Source: JANQGH01 sp039177555
GTDB taxonomy: Bacteria > Pseudomonadota > Alphaproteobacteria > DSM-16000 > Inquilinaceae
Length of the DNA stretch: 64,000 nt
Direction: 5' to 3'
Assembly (NCBI GenBank): GCA_039177555.1
Contig: JBCDFV010000011.1
Coordinates: forward strand, 1 to 64,000
Shown here: positions 27,556 through 36,688 of the stretch, piece by piece
Position numbering within the stretch: position 1 is the stretch's first letter
Layout of the letters: each line of letters opens with the position of its first letter
Notes under the pieces: generated by a model
The model's database searches: none
Told to the model about the DNA's origin: nothing
Seen by the model: only the letters and a program-made list of their open reading frames with translations
Position numbers and translations under genes: made by a program

Positions 27556-29107
27556 CGGCCGCCTCATCTTCCTCCACGAAGCGGGGAAACACGCCGGCCG
27601 GCTTGGGCAGCGCCGTTCCCGGTGTTAGGGCCCCTGCCCCGCCCAAGCTGGCGAAACTTCGGGCACCCTCGGCGACGCTGAGCTGATCCAGCATGGCCGA
27701 CATGGCATCCGGCATCACAGGCTGGGTCAAGATCGCCACATGGCGCACGGTTTCGGCGAGCACGTAGAGCACGGTGTTCATACGCGCCGGGTCGGTCTTG
27801 CGCAGCACCCACGGCGCCTGCTCGTCGACATAGCGGTTGGCGTCGCCGATCACCGACCAGATCACTTCCAGCCCACGGTGGAAGGCCTGAACGTCGAAGT
27901 GCTCGGCAACGCGATCGCGTAAGCCGGCCGCAGCGGCCAACAACGTCTCGTCGGCCTCCGTATACGCACCTGGCGTCGGCACCGCGCCGCCGCAGTTCTT
28001 GGCGATCATGCTAAGCACGCGCTGGGCCAGATTGCCGAGATCGTTGGCCAGATCGCCATTGATGCGGCCGACCATGGCCTCGTGGCTGATATAGCCATCG
28101 CTGCCGAACGGCACCTCGCGCATCAGGAAATAGCGGGTCTGGTCCAGCCCGTAGCGCTCCTTCAGGTCATAGGGCGAGACCACGTTGCCCAGCGACTTCG
28201 ACATCTTCTCACCGCGATTGAGCAGCCAGCCATGGGCGAAGACGCGGCGCGGCGGTTTCAGCCCGGCGCTCATCAAAAAGGCCGGCCAGTAGACGGCGTG
28301 AAAGCGCAGAATGTCCTTGCCGATCATGTGCAGATCGGCCGGCCAGAAGTTGCGATAGTTGTCGCTGTCCGTGTCCGGATAGCCGATGGCGGTGATGTAG
28401 TTGGTCAGCGCGTCCAGCCAGACATACATGACGTGAGCGGGATCGTCCGGAACCGGAATGCCCCAGTCAAAGGTGGTGCGGCTGATGGACAAATCCTTCA
28501 GGCCCGAGCGCACGAAGCTGATCACCTCGTTGCGCCTCGTTTCCGGCAGGATGAAGTCGGGGTGGGCGTCGTAGAACTCAAGCAGCCGGTCGCCCCATTC
28601 CGATAGGCGGAAGAAATAGCTCGGCTCTTCGACCCAGCGCACTTCCGCGCCGGAGGGAGCCAGCTTCTTGCCGTCCTTCTCCGTCAACTCGTCCTCGGTG
28701 AAGAACGCCTCGTCGCGTACCGAATACCAGCCGGCATAGCTGTCGAGATAGATATCGCCCTTGTCGCGCATCGCGCGCCAGATCGTCTGCGAGGCCGTAT
28801 GATGGCGCGCCTCTGTCGTGCGGATGAAGTCGTCGGTCGAATAGTTCATCGCCGGCGCCAGATCGCGGAAGTTCTGGCTGACCCGATCACAGAATTCCAG
28901 CGGCGGGATGCCGGCTTTCTCGGCCGATTCCTGCACCTTCTGGCCATGTTCGTCTGTGCCGGTCAGAAAGAACACCGCGTAACCGTCCAGCCGCTTGAAC
29001 CGGGCTAGCACGTCGCAGGCGAGCGTCGTGTAGGCATGGCCGATATGGGGCTTGTCATTGACGTAATAGATCGGCGTCGTGAGGTAATAGTGCTTGTCGG
29101 CGGCCAT
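27545..29107 (-). CDS. metG: Methionyl-tRNA synthetase
   Basis: A 520-residue class I aminoacyl-tRNA synthetase. The HIGH motif is KPHIGHAYTTLACD and the KMSKS loop is GEKMSKSLGNVVSPY. The anticodon-binding helical domain follows, with VDEQAPWVLRK. The short connective domain lacks a four-cysteine zinc knuckle and there is no C-terminal tRNA-binding appendix, which is normal for the compact form. The neighbours holB and tatD are its usual partners. Confidence 0.96.
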   Translation of the reverse strand: MAADKHYYLTTPIYYVNDKPHIGHAYTTLACDVLARFKRLDGYAVFFLTGTDEHGQKVQESAEKAGIPPLEFCDRVSQNFRDLAPAMNYSTDDFIRTTEARHHTASQTIWRAMRDKGDIYLDSYAGWYSVRDEAFFTEDELTEKDGKKLAPSGAEVRWVEEPSYFFRLSEWGDRLLEFYDAHPDFILPETRRNEVISFVRSGLKDLSISRTTFDWGIPVPDDPAHVMYVWLDALTNYITAIGYPDTDSDNYRNFWPADLHMIGKDILRFHAVYWPAFLMSAGLKPPRRVFAHGWLLNRGEKMSKSLGNVVSPYDLKERYGLDQTRYFLMREVPFGSDGYISHEAMVGRINGDLANDLGNLAQRVLSMIAKNCGGAVPTPGAYTEADETLLAAAAGLRDRVAEHFDVQAFHRGLEVIWSVIGDANRYVDEQAPWVLRKTDPARMNTVLYVLAETVRHVAILTQPVMPDAMSAMLDQLSVAEGARSFASLGGAGALTPGTALPKPAGVFPRFVEEDEAADAG

Positions 29108-29119
29108 CGATCGGTTCCG

Positions 29120-30169
29120 TTACGCCCGGACCGCAGCCTCAAGCGTTAAAAAAGTCTGCACAAGTGTCTGTTTTCGGTCGAGGTTCGCGGCCTCGGTCCG
29201 GGCAAACAGGCGGCCGGTCTTTTCCCACACAGCCAACCAGCGATCAAGCCCGGCCAGCGACGCCAGCCGTTGGGTCAGGGTTGCTTCTTCCTCAAGCACC
29301 GGCTCCGGCAGCGCACCGCGTGCCTGGGCGCGGACGAAGCGGCCCAGCCACCACATCATCAAGTCCGCCGTCAGGCGATAGGCCGGTTCGTTGGCTGCTG
29401 GCGCCAAACCGTCGCCAAATCTGTAAACAGCCTGCCAGTTCAGATTGGGCAACTCTGCCATCAAGGCCAGCAGCGCGCGATAGCTGTCCAGCGCCTCGGC
29501 GTTGGCCAGCGCCATGGCCCGTCCGATCGATCCATCGGCAAGTTTGGCCAACAACGGCGCCTCACCCGCCTTGTCGGCCGGCAATTCGTCAGACAGAAAG
29601 GCCGCCACCGTCTGTTCCGGCAACGGCTCCAGCATCAGAAGGCGGCAGCGGGACCGGATAGTCGGCAGCATGGCGCCCGGATTGTCCGCGATCAGTAGAA
29701 TGACCGCGTGATCCGGTGGTTCTTCGAGAGTCTTCAGCAAGGCGTTGGCGCCGCTGCGGTTGAGCGTGTGGGCGTCCTCCACGATGACGATGCGCCAGCC
29801 GCCTTCCGCCGCCGTCAGGCCCAGGAACGGCCCGATCTTGCGGATCGCATCGACCGGCAGGTCCTTCGGCACGCGTCCGGATTTGGGATCGGGCATGCGC
29901 CGGACGCTCAACAGGTCGGCATGGCCGCCGGCGGCGACGCGGCGAAAAACCGGATGATCGGACGGGAGCGCCAAACCCGGCTCGCTGCGCGGTCCGGCCA
30001 ACAGGGATCGGGCAAACCGATACGCCAGGGTCGCCTTGCCGACACCCGAAGGCCCGCCGATCAGCCAGGCGTGGGCTAAACGACCGCTGTTGGCCGCCGC
30101 GGCGAGTGCGCTTTCGGCTGCTTCATGGCCGACGAAGTTCGGCCGCTGCCATGGTGATTCTATATCCAC
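29120..30169 (-). CDS. holB: DNA polymerase III subunit delta prime
   Basis: A 349-residue AAA+ clamp-loader subunit. The N-terminus carries a P-loop GGPSGVGKATLAYRFARSL, then IVIVEDAHTLNRSGANALLKTLEEPP with the sensor region. It lies between tmk and metG with short gaps (4 and 12 bases), the standard tmk-holB order. Together with other subunits it loads the beta clamp. Confidence 0.94.
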   Translation of the reverse strand: MDIESPWQRPNFVGHEAAESALAAAANSGRLAHAWLIGGPSGVGKATLAYRFARSLLAGPRSEPGLALPSDHPVFRRVAAGGHADLLSVRRMPDPKSGRVPKDLPVDAIRKIGPFLGLTAAEGGWRIVIVEDAHTLNRSGANALLKTLEEPPDHAVILLIADNPGAMLPTIRSRCRLLMLEPLPEQTVAAFLSDELPADKAGEAPLLAKLADGSIGRAMALANAEALDSYRALLALMAELPNLNWQAVYRFGDGLAPAANEPAYRLTADLMMWWLGRFVRAQARGALPEPVLEEEATLTQRLASLAGLDRWLAVWEKTGRLFARTEAANLDRKQTLVQTFLTLEAAVRA

Positions 30170-30173
30170 AATA

Positions 30174-30830
30174 TCAATGTTTTATAGTCAATTTCTGAAG
30201 CAGAATCTTGATTTCATCCGCGATCTCATCGACAGGGCGCATGGCGTTGATAACTCTGCATCGGTCCGGATCGGCCTCTGCGATCGCCAGAAACCCGTCG
30301 CGCAGGCGTCGATGGAAGTCGAGGCCCATGCGTTCGTATCGATGCTCGCTGCCTGATCGTTCACCCGCGCGTTTCAGCCCCTGCTCAACCGGCAGGTCCA
30401 AGACAATCGTCAAGTCCGGCCAGGCGCCGTCGATCGTGAGGTCGGCGAGCTGGCGCACGGGTGCCTCGCCGAGCCCATGGCCATAGCCCTGATAGGCCAG
30501 CGTGCTGTCGACGAAACGGTCGCACAACACCCAACGCCCCTCGGCCAGCGCCGGGGCGATAACTGTTCGCACGTGATCCCGTCTGGCGGCGAAATGGAGC
30601 AGCATTTCGGTAACCGCGTCCCATCGTCCGGGTTCACCCTCGACCAGCAATTGCCGGATCTGCTCGGCACCGGGCGAGCCGCCTGGCTCCCGCGTGACCA
30701 CGGGGTCAATCTGGCGATCCTTAAGAAAGCTGGCCGCGCGCGCGATCTGGGTCGACTTGCCAGCCCCTTCGCCGCCCTCGAACGTGATGAAGCGGCCACG
30801 CCGGTTCGTTGTGCCCGCCTCGTTCGTCAT
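30174..30830 (-). CDS. tmk: Thymidylate kinase
   Basis: A 218-residue dTMP kinase starting at MTNEAGTTNRRGRFI (30830), 11 bases after the preceding D,D-carboxypeptidase gene ends. P-loop FEGGEGAGKSTQ, the DRY-like CDRFVDSTLAYQGYG substrate motif and the LID region LKRAGERSGSEHRYE are all present. It makes dTDP for DNA synthesis. Confidence 0.95.
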   Translation of the reverse strand: MTNEAGTTNRRGRFITFEGGEGAGKSTQIARAASFLKDRQIDPVVTREPGGSPGAEQIRQLLVEGEPGRWDAVTEMLLHFAARRDHVRTVIAPALAEGRWVLCDRFVDSTLAYQGYGHGLGEAPVRQLADLTIDGAWPDLTIVLDLPVEQGLKRAGERSGSEHRYERMGLDFHRRLRDGFLAIAEADPDRCRVINAMRPVDEIADEIKILLQKLTIKH

Positions 30831-30840
30831 GCGTGAGACA

Positions 30841-32019
30841 CTAATTGCTGACGCCGCCAACCAACCCGCCGACCCCGCTGATAATGCGGCCGAAGAAGCC
30901 CTGTTCGGCAACGTTGGCGCCGGCGACCAGCGGCACGTCGCGGTCGGGGATACCGGGCACGCGGATGGTCAAGCTGCCCAGGGCATCGCCCGCGGCAATC
31001 GGCGCCGGCAGCGGGCCATCCCAGCTTGCCACCACCTCAACGTCGCCGGACGCGCCCCGGGCCAGGGTCATGCTCAGATCATCCGCGACGACAAGCGGTA
31101 CATCGGCCGGGTCGCCTTGCCAGACGTTTGCGACCGTCACCGTTTCGCCGGCATCGAACAGGTGCACGGCGTCGAACTCGCGAAAGGCCCATTCCAACAG
31201 CCGCCCGGCCTCGTCAGCTCGCGCCTGGGCACTTTCCAGCCCATTCACCACCACGATGATGCGCCTGCCGTTGCGTTCCGCCGATCCGGTGAGGCCGTAG
31301 CCTGCCTCCGACGTGTGGCCGGTCTTCAAGCCGTCCGCGCCGAGGTCGCGGTAGAGCAGCGGATTGCGGTTGCCCTGGGTGATGTCATTCCAGGTGAATT
31401 CGAGCTCGGAATAGTAATGATAATACTGGGGAAAATCGGAGATGAGCCGCTGGGCCAGCAAGGCCAGATCGTGCGCGGTCGAATAATGGTCGGGGTCCGG
31501 CAATCCCGTCGAGTTCATGAAATTGCTGTCAGCCATGCCCAACTCATGCGCCCGTTCCGTCATCTGCCGGGCAAACCCCTCCTCGGTGCCGCCAAGCGCC
31601 TCGGCAAGGGCGATCGCGGAGTCGTTGCCGGACTGGACGATGACACCGCGGATCAGGTCTTCCACCGGCACTTGATCGCCAACCTCGATGAACATGCGGC
31701 TGCCCTCGACACGCCAGGCGCGCTCGCTCACCGGCACCAGGTCGTCGAGGGACAGGCGTCCCTGGTCCAACGCCTCGAAGACCATGTACATGGTCATGAT
31801 CTTGCTCATGGACGCCGTCGGCATCCGCTCGTCGGCGTTGTGTTCCAACAGCACCGTATCGGTCGTCGCATCGATGATCAGCGCTTCTCGTGCTGTCGTC
31901 TCAATGGTTTGTGCGAGTGCAGTCGCACCGAAGAAGCCGGTTGCTAACAGCACGACAAGCAGTGACTTGCCGAGACGTTGAAGACTGATTGTGGAAAGGG
32001 TCATGGTCGCGCCGTTCAT
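30841..32019 (-). CDS. D-alanyl-D-alanine carboxypeptidase (PBP5/6 type)
   Basis: A 392-residue low-mass penicillin-binding protein that trims peptidoglycan stem peptides. A signal peptide (LLVVLLATGFFGATALAQ) precedes the catalytic domain with motif 1 TASMSKIM (Ser/Lys), motif 2 QSGNDSAIALAE and motif 3 GLKTGHTSEAG. A C-terminal PBP5-type beta domain follows. An earlier ATG pair (MNGATM) gives some start ambiguity. It heads the tmk-holB-metG-tatD operon. Confidence 0.94.
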   Translation of the reverse strand: MNGATMTLSTISLQRLGKSLLVVLLATGFFGATALAQTIETTAREALIIDATTDTVLLEHNADERMPTASMSKIMTMYMVFEALDQGRLSLDDLVPVSERAWRVEGSRMFIEVGDQVPVEDLIRGVIVQSGNDSAIALAEALGGTEEGFARQMTERAHELGMADSNFMNSTGLPDPDHYSTAHDLALLAQRLISDFPQYYHYYSELEFTWNDITQGNRNPLLYRDLGADGLKTGHTSEAGYGLTGSAERNGRRIIVVVNGLESAQARADEAGRLLEWAFREFDAVHLFDAGETVTVANVWQGDPADVPLVVADDLSMTLARGASGDVEVVASWDGPLPAPIAAGDALGSLTIRVPGIPDRDVPLVAGANVAEQGFFGRIISGVGGLVGGVSN

Positions 32020-32262
32020 GCGGAATCGGTTCGGTCGATGCTGTTAGCGATAGTATCGCCGGATGGCCGCAAAGAGGCAACGCGCACCCTGTGGGCCGGC
32101 GACAGCGCGCACTGGCCCAGGCGGCATCGGGTCAAAGGAATCGGTGTAACGGGACTGACGTGCGGGATTGCCGCGCGCTGTCGCAAAAACTTCAATTGGC
32201 AGCGCGTTGGATTTGCTAGCTTTTCGACCCGTTGCCAAGCCCGAGCCCGCGCGAGACAGACC

Positions 32263-33645
32263 ATGTATGAGAGCATTCGACCGGCCGATCTGCTCGACCT
32301 TTTGGCCGGACAAGATGAGCAGGACTTGCGGTCCTATCTGGCATCCAAGAAGGCTGCGGACATTGTCGATGCGATCGAGCATCTTCGCGGCCGCCAGGTT
32401 CGGACCGTTCTCGCGGCGCTTGACGGTGCGCAGAAGGCCGAGACCTTTGCCGGTCTGGACATCGATCTGCAGTTGGGCGTTGCCGAGCGGCTGGATACCC
32501 AACGGCTCGGGGATTTGCTGGCAAGCATGCCGGCCGACGATGCCGCGCGCCTCTTGAGCCGTTTAGGCCGTCGCCGCCGTGAGTCTGTCCTGGCGGGCTT
32601 CGACCGCGCCGAGCGCGAAGCCATCGCGGCCCACGCCACCTACGGTGCGGAATCGGCCGGCGCCTACGCCTCTCCACGATACGCGGTGTTGACGCCTGAG
32701 ATGTCTGCGGCCGATGCGCTGGCGCGGCTGAGGGCCGAAGCGACCCAGGCCGAAACCGTCTACGACGCCTATGTCTTGGACGATGATCGGCGATTGGTGG
32801 GTGTTGTCGAACTGTCGCGGCTGTTGACGGCACAGCCGAAGGTCCCGGTTTCGGATGTGATGGAGCGGGGCTTCGTCTCCGCGTCCGCCGATGAAGACCG
32901 CGAGCCCGCGGCAGAGCGTTTGCGGAAGTACGGTCTGCTGTCCCTGCCCGTCTTGACTGAAGAGGGCGCGCTTGTCGGCATCATGACACCGCGGGATGCC
33001 GATGAGATTCTTGAGGAGGAGTTGCGCGAGGACGCTGACCGGTTTGTTGCCCTTACCGACGCACCGGTCGAAGTGCCCTATATGCGCCAGTCGGTGCTGG
33101 TGCATTTTCGCCGGCGCGTCGGCTGGGTGCTCAGCCTGGCGGCCGTGGGGTTGATCTCGGGTTACATCCTGCACGTCTATGAAGACGTGATCGCCGCGCT
33201 GGTCATTCTGGCGCTTTACATCCCGACTATCGCGGACTCCGGCGGCAATGTCGGAACCCAGTCATCCAGTCTGATCGTGCGCGGCCTCGCTCTGGGCGAC
33301 GTGCGGCTGCGCGATACGGGCCGCATTCTGGCCAAGGAGTTTGCGGTCGCCTTGTTGCTGGCCGGCGTTCTGTTCCTGTTCGCGCTCTTGAAGGTTCTGT
33401 TCCTGTCCAACGCCAGCGACGTTCCGGCCAACATCACACTGCTGAATGTTGGCCTCGCCGTCGGCATCGCGATCGCCATTCAGGTGGTCGTTGCCACCCT
33501 TGTGGGCGCCATGCTGCCCTTGGGCGCGCGGCTGATGCGGCAGGACCCGGCGCTGGTTTCGGGCCCCGCGCTGACCACTCTGGTCGATATCACGGGGCTG
33601 TTCATCTATTTCCAGGTCTGCACCCTGCTTCTTGGCCTGCGGTGA
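32263..33645 (+). CDS. mgtE: Magnesium transporter MgtE
   Basis: A 460-residue Mg2+ channel. Starting at the ATG at 32263 (MYESIRPADLLDLL) it has the MgtE N domain (about 1-125, helical repeats sensing Mg2+), a CBS pair (about 140-265, VYDAYVLDDDRRLVGVVEL and GLLSLPVLTEEGALVGIM), and five C-terminal transmembrane helices with the pore motif DSGGNVGTQSSSLIVRGLALGD. The frame extends upstream without family content. It is divergent from the carboxypeptidase gene. Confidence 0.95.
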   Translation: MYESIRPADLLDLLAGQDEQDLRSYLASKKAADIVDAIEHLRGRQVRTVLAALDGAQKAETFAGLDIDLQLGVAERLDTQRLGDLLASMPADDAARLLSRLGRRRRESVLAGFDRAEREAIAAHATYGAESAGAYASPRYAVLTPEMSAADALARLRAEATQAETVYDAYVLDDDRRLVGVVELSRLLTAQPKVPVSDVMERGFVSASADEDREPAAERLRKYGLLSLPVLTEEGALVGIMTPRDADEILEEELREDADRFVALTDAPVEVPYMRQSVLVHFRRRVGWVLSLAAVGLISGYILHVYEDVIAALVILALYIPTIADSGGNVGTQSSSLIVRGLALGDVRLRDTGRILAKEFAVALLLAGVLFLFALLKVLFLSNASDVPANITLLNVGLAVGIAIAIQVVVATLVGAMLPLGARLMRQDPALVSGPALTTLVDITGLFIYFQVCTLLLGLR

Positions 33646-33661
33646 GGCCGAGCAGAGCGCG

Positions 33662-34108
33662 TTAAAGAACCGCTGGTCGCCAGCTCAGCACCTCGACACG
33701 CACCGGCACGATGCCGGCGTCGATGAAGTCCAGCCTCTCCGCCGCCTCCTCCGATACGTCGATGACGAGGTTCTCGCTGACCGGCCCGCGATCGTTCACC
33801 CGCAGGATGACGCTTTCGCGGTTGTTCAGGTTGGTGACACGCACAAAGCTTGGAAGCGGCAGATCACGATGCGCGGCGGTCATTTCCTCCCGGTCGAAGA
33901 CCTCACCGCTGGCGGTCAGGCGACCGTGGAAACCCGGCCCATACCAAGAGGCCATGCCGTGTTCGACGGACAGGACCGGATCGACATCAGGGACATTGAG
34001 CGACGCCGTTTGGACCGGTACCGGCTCCTGAACCTCGCTGGTTACACAGGCGCCCAAAGCAAAGGCCGTCATGGCCAGGGCGATGGTTGACATCCATCGA
34101 CGTGTCAT
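33662..34108 (-). CDS. rlpA: RlpA-like septal lytic transglycosylase lipoprotein
   Basis: A 148-residue double-psi beta-barrel protein. A lipoprotein signal (MTRRWMSTIALAMTAFALGAC) ends in an LGAC lipobox, predicting outer-membrane anchoring. The RlpA core is seen as MASWYGPGFHGRLTASGE, LTAAHRDLPLPS-type segment TAAHRDLPLPSFVRVTNL and VNDRGPVSENLVIDVSEEAA. There is no SPOR domain. Members cleave peptide-free glycan strands at the septum. Confidence 0.93.
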   Translation of the reverse strand: MTRRWMSTIALAMTAFALGACVTSEVQEPVPVQTASLNVPDVDPVLSVEHGMASWYGPGFHGRLTASGEVFDREEMTAAHRDLPLPSFVRVTNLNNRESVILRVNDRGPVSENLVIDVSEEAAERLDFIDAGIVPVRVEVLSWRPAVL

Positions 34109-34353
34109 TGTGCTCTCCCGTTCATACGTGCGGCCGCCACGCTTCGGCGATAGATCGCCGGCGGCCGTTAAGCTGCTATGGATGTGTGCCGTCGGACCGA
34201 CGGCAAATGACGAAGCGGTTAACGTGCCGAAAACGTCGCGGGATTACCACGGAAATGCCGCCAAAATTGGGCGAAACCTCCGACAAATGGTGCGATCCTC
34301 GCCTTTAACTCATGGTTTTCGCCATCAATCGGAACAAGAAGGAAACCCGATCC

Positions 34354-36438
34354 GTGAATGCCCGACACTCGCTTCGCCTCCTGATCGGCGCCAGCAGCCT
34401 GGCGTTGACCGTCTCGCTTTCCGGTGCACTGCCCGCCTTCGCGCAGGAAACCACGCCGGATGCCGGCGGCCTCGATCTGCAACGGGTCATGCTGTCCACC
34501 GGCGGCGTCGGTTACTTCGAGTATGCTGCAGAGGTGGTCGGCGATGCCGACCTCAGCCTCGAAGTCCGGCTCGACCAGGTCGACGACATCCTAAAGAGCA
34601 TCGTCGTCTATGACGACAGCGGCCGCGTCGGAGATATCAACCTGCCCGGGCGCGAGCCGCTGGGCGAGGTCTTCCGCGAGATGCCGTTCGGCCCGGGTGC
34701 CTTGTCCTCACCTGTCGATCTCTTAAACGCACTGAGGGGGGCGGAGATCGAGACCACCGGGCCGCGCGGCCTTTCCGGCCGCATCGTCTCGGTCAACGCC
34801 GAAACCAGCGTGACGGAAAACGGGGTTGCCCAAACGGTGCATCGGGTCAGCGTGATGACCGGCGATGGGTTGCGCCAGTTGATCCTGGAGGAAACCAACG
34901 CCATCCAGTTCTCCGACCCGACGCTTCAGGATCAGATCAACACGGCGCTGGCTGCGTTGGCGGCCAACAACCAGCAGGATCGTCGGCGCCTGTCGATCAA
35001 CCTGCCGGGTGAAGGCCCGCGCACGGTCCACGTCGCCTATGTGGTCGAGGTACCCCTGTGGAAGAGCGCCTATCGCCTGACTCTGGGCGAGGACGGTGCG
35101 CCGTCGGACCTGCAGGGTTGGGCAGTGATCGAGAATCTCAGTGGCGAGGATTGGGTCGATGTCGACCTTTCTGTCGCATCGGGCAACCCGGTCACATTTC
35201 GCCAGGCGCTTTACGACGCCTATTTCGTCGACCGGCCGATCATTCCGGTCGAGGTCTTGGGCCGCCTTTTGCCACCGGTTGACCAGGGCGGCATAGGGCT
35301 GCAGCCGCCATCACCGGCGCCGATGATCGAAATGCTGGAATCCGAGGCGGAAGACAGGGTGCGCGACGGCGCATTCGCGCCGCTGGCGGGTGCGGTGGCG
35401 AGCGTTGCCTCGGATCTGGCTCCGACACCGCGCCGCGCCGAGATGCTGGCGGCGGAGAGCACGCAGGCCGCCACCCAGGTGCTGTTCCGTTTCCCCGAGC
35501 CGGTCAGCGTCGAGAGCGGCCATTCGCTGCTGCTGCCGATCATCAGCCGCGCGCAGCCGACCGAACGGCCCCTGCTCTACCAGCCGCAAACGAACGCGAT
35601 CCATCCGCTGGCGACCGTTCGCCTGGAGAATGAGGGCAACAGCGGCCTGCCGCCCGGCATCCTGACCCTTTACGAACGCGATGGGGCCAGCGGACTGGTC
35701 AGCTATCTGGGTGACGCCCGGCTCGCGACCTTGCCCCAGGGCGATTCCCGGCTGGTGGCCTATGCGCTGGACGAGGCGGTGACGGTCGACCGTGAGGACC
35801 GTCAGAGCGAAAATGTCATCCAGGCCAGCATTGCCGACGGCGTGTTGCGCCAGACGGTGCTGCAGCGCCAGGTCACCCAATACATCATCGAGGGCGACGC
35901 CAACCACGACCGCACCGTGATCTTGGAGCATCCGAGGCTCGGCGGCTACGAGTTGGCCGATATCGATGCTGCGAGGGTCGAACTGGCGCCGACCGCCTAT
36001 CGCATCTCGGTCGAGGTGCCGGCCGGCGCCACCGTGACCGAGGAGGTTGTGCTGGAGCGCGAGGGTTTCCAGCGTGTCGAGATCGCCACCCTGGGCGCGG
36101 AACAGATCGCCTTCTACGCCAGTTCGACCCGTCTGTCGGATGAGCTGCGCGCCGTCTTTGCCGACCTGGCCGAACGGGTGCGCGCGGTGGAGGAACAGGA
36201 GGCCGGCGTCCGGCGCACCTCGGTTCAGATCGACGAGATCGTGCGCGACCAGGCCAGGCTGCGCGAGAACCTGTCCGTGGTGCCGGCCGACAGCGACCTG
36301 TTCCAGCGTTATATGGCCAACCTGTCGGCCCAGGAAGACACGCTGGAAGGCCTGACCGATGTGTTGGCCCAGCAACGCAATGCCGCGGAAGCGGCCCGCC
36401 GCGCGCTGGCCGACTACATCAACAGCCTGTCGACCTGA
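34354..36438 (+). CDS. Exported DUF4139-like protein with C-terminal coiled coil
   Basis: About 694 residues from a GTG at 34354, preceded by AGAAGGAAA; an ATG 42 bases earlier has no ribosome site. A signal peptide (LRLLIGASSLALTVSLSGALPAFA) precedes the mature start QETTPDAGG. The central region VPLWKSAYRLTLGEDG with GWAVIENLSGEDWVDVDL is typical of DUF4139 domains. The last 110 residues (ERVRAVEEQEAGVRR to RALADY) are heptad-like and charged, probably coiled coil. No enzymatic motif was recognised; an envelope role is inferred from export. Confidence 0.75.
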   Translation: MNARHSLRLLIGASSLALTVSLSGALPAFAQETTPDAGGLDLQRVMLSTGGVGYFEYAAEVVGDADLSLEVRLDQVDDILKSIVVYDDSGRVGDINLPGREPLGEVFREMPFGPGALSSPVDLLNALRGAEIETTGPRGLSGRIVSVNAETSVTENGVAQTVHRVSVMTGDGLRQLILEETNAIQFSDPTLQDQINTALAALAANNQQDRRRLSINLPGEGPRTVHVAYVVEVPLWKSAYRLTLGEDGAPSDLQGWAVIENLSGEDWVDVDLSVASGNPVTFRQALYDAYFVDRPIIPVEVLGRLLPPVDQGGIGLQPPSPAPMIEMLESEAEDRVRDGAFAPLAGAVASVASDLAPTPRRAEMLAAESTQAATQVLFRFPEPVSVESGHSLLLPIISRAQPTERPLLYQPQTNAIHPLATVRLENEGNSGLPPGILTLYERDGASGLVSYLGDARLATLPQGDSRLVAYALDEAVTVDREDRQSENVIQASIADGVLRQTVLQRQVTQYIIEGDANHDRTVILEHPRLGGYELADIDAARVELAPTAYRISVEVPAGATVTEEVVLEREGFQRVEIATLGAEQIAFYASSTRLSDELRAVFADLAERVRAVEEQEAGVRRTSVQIDEIVRDQARLRENLSVVPADSDLFQRYMANLSAQEDTLEGLTDVLAQQRNAAEAARRALADYINSLST

Positions 36439-36483
36439 CCGGGCATCGCGATCCGCTTGATCCGTTAGACCCGGCAATCGCAA

Positions 36484-36526
36484 AGGCCCGCTTTACCGCC
36501 CCGGCCGGGAATGGTAGAGCGGGCCT
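36484..36526. terminator. 14-bp stem hairpin before tRNA-Ser
   Basis: aggcccgctttacc (36484-36497) pairs with ggtagagcgggcct (36513-36526) over 14 bases with one G-U pair and a 15-base loop. It sits about 45 bases after the DUF4139-like gene and 8 bases before the tRNA. No T-run follows, so it may be an intrinsic terminator of weak type or a processing signal. Confidence 0.55.
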
Positions 36527-36534
36527 GCCCTTGC

Positions 36535-36624
36535 GGATGGGTGGCCGAGCGGTTGAAGGCACCGGTCTTGAAAACCGGCAGGCGGGCGACCGTCTCGTGG
36601 GTTCGAATCCCACCCCATCCGCCA
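36535..36624 (+). tRNA. tRNA-Ser (anticodon UGA)
   Basis: A 90-base type II tRNA with an encoded CCA end. Acceptor stem ggatggg pairs with cccatcc, discriminator G. The anticodon stem ccggt/accgg encloses cttgaaa, giving anticodon tga. A long variable arm (ggcgggcgaccgtctcg) and the T loop gttcgaatc confirm the class; UGA anticodon reads UCA and related serine codons. Confidence 0.95.
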
Positions 36625-36688
36625 TTCCTTTTGTGGTCCGATCCAGATCGATGCGGTTTCTCGCCAGCCGCCGCAAGCGGGTGTCGCG

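Noticed and set aside
34312..36438. The ATG at 34312 as start of the DUF4139-like gene
   Set aside because: No ribosome site precedes it and it puts an unusually long polar stretch before the signal peptide; the GTG at 34354 has AGAAGGAAA upstream.
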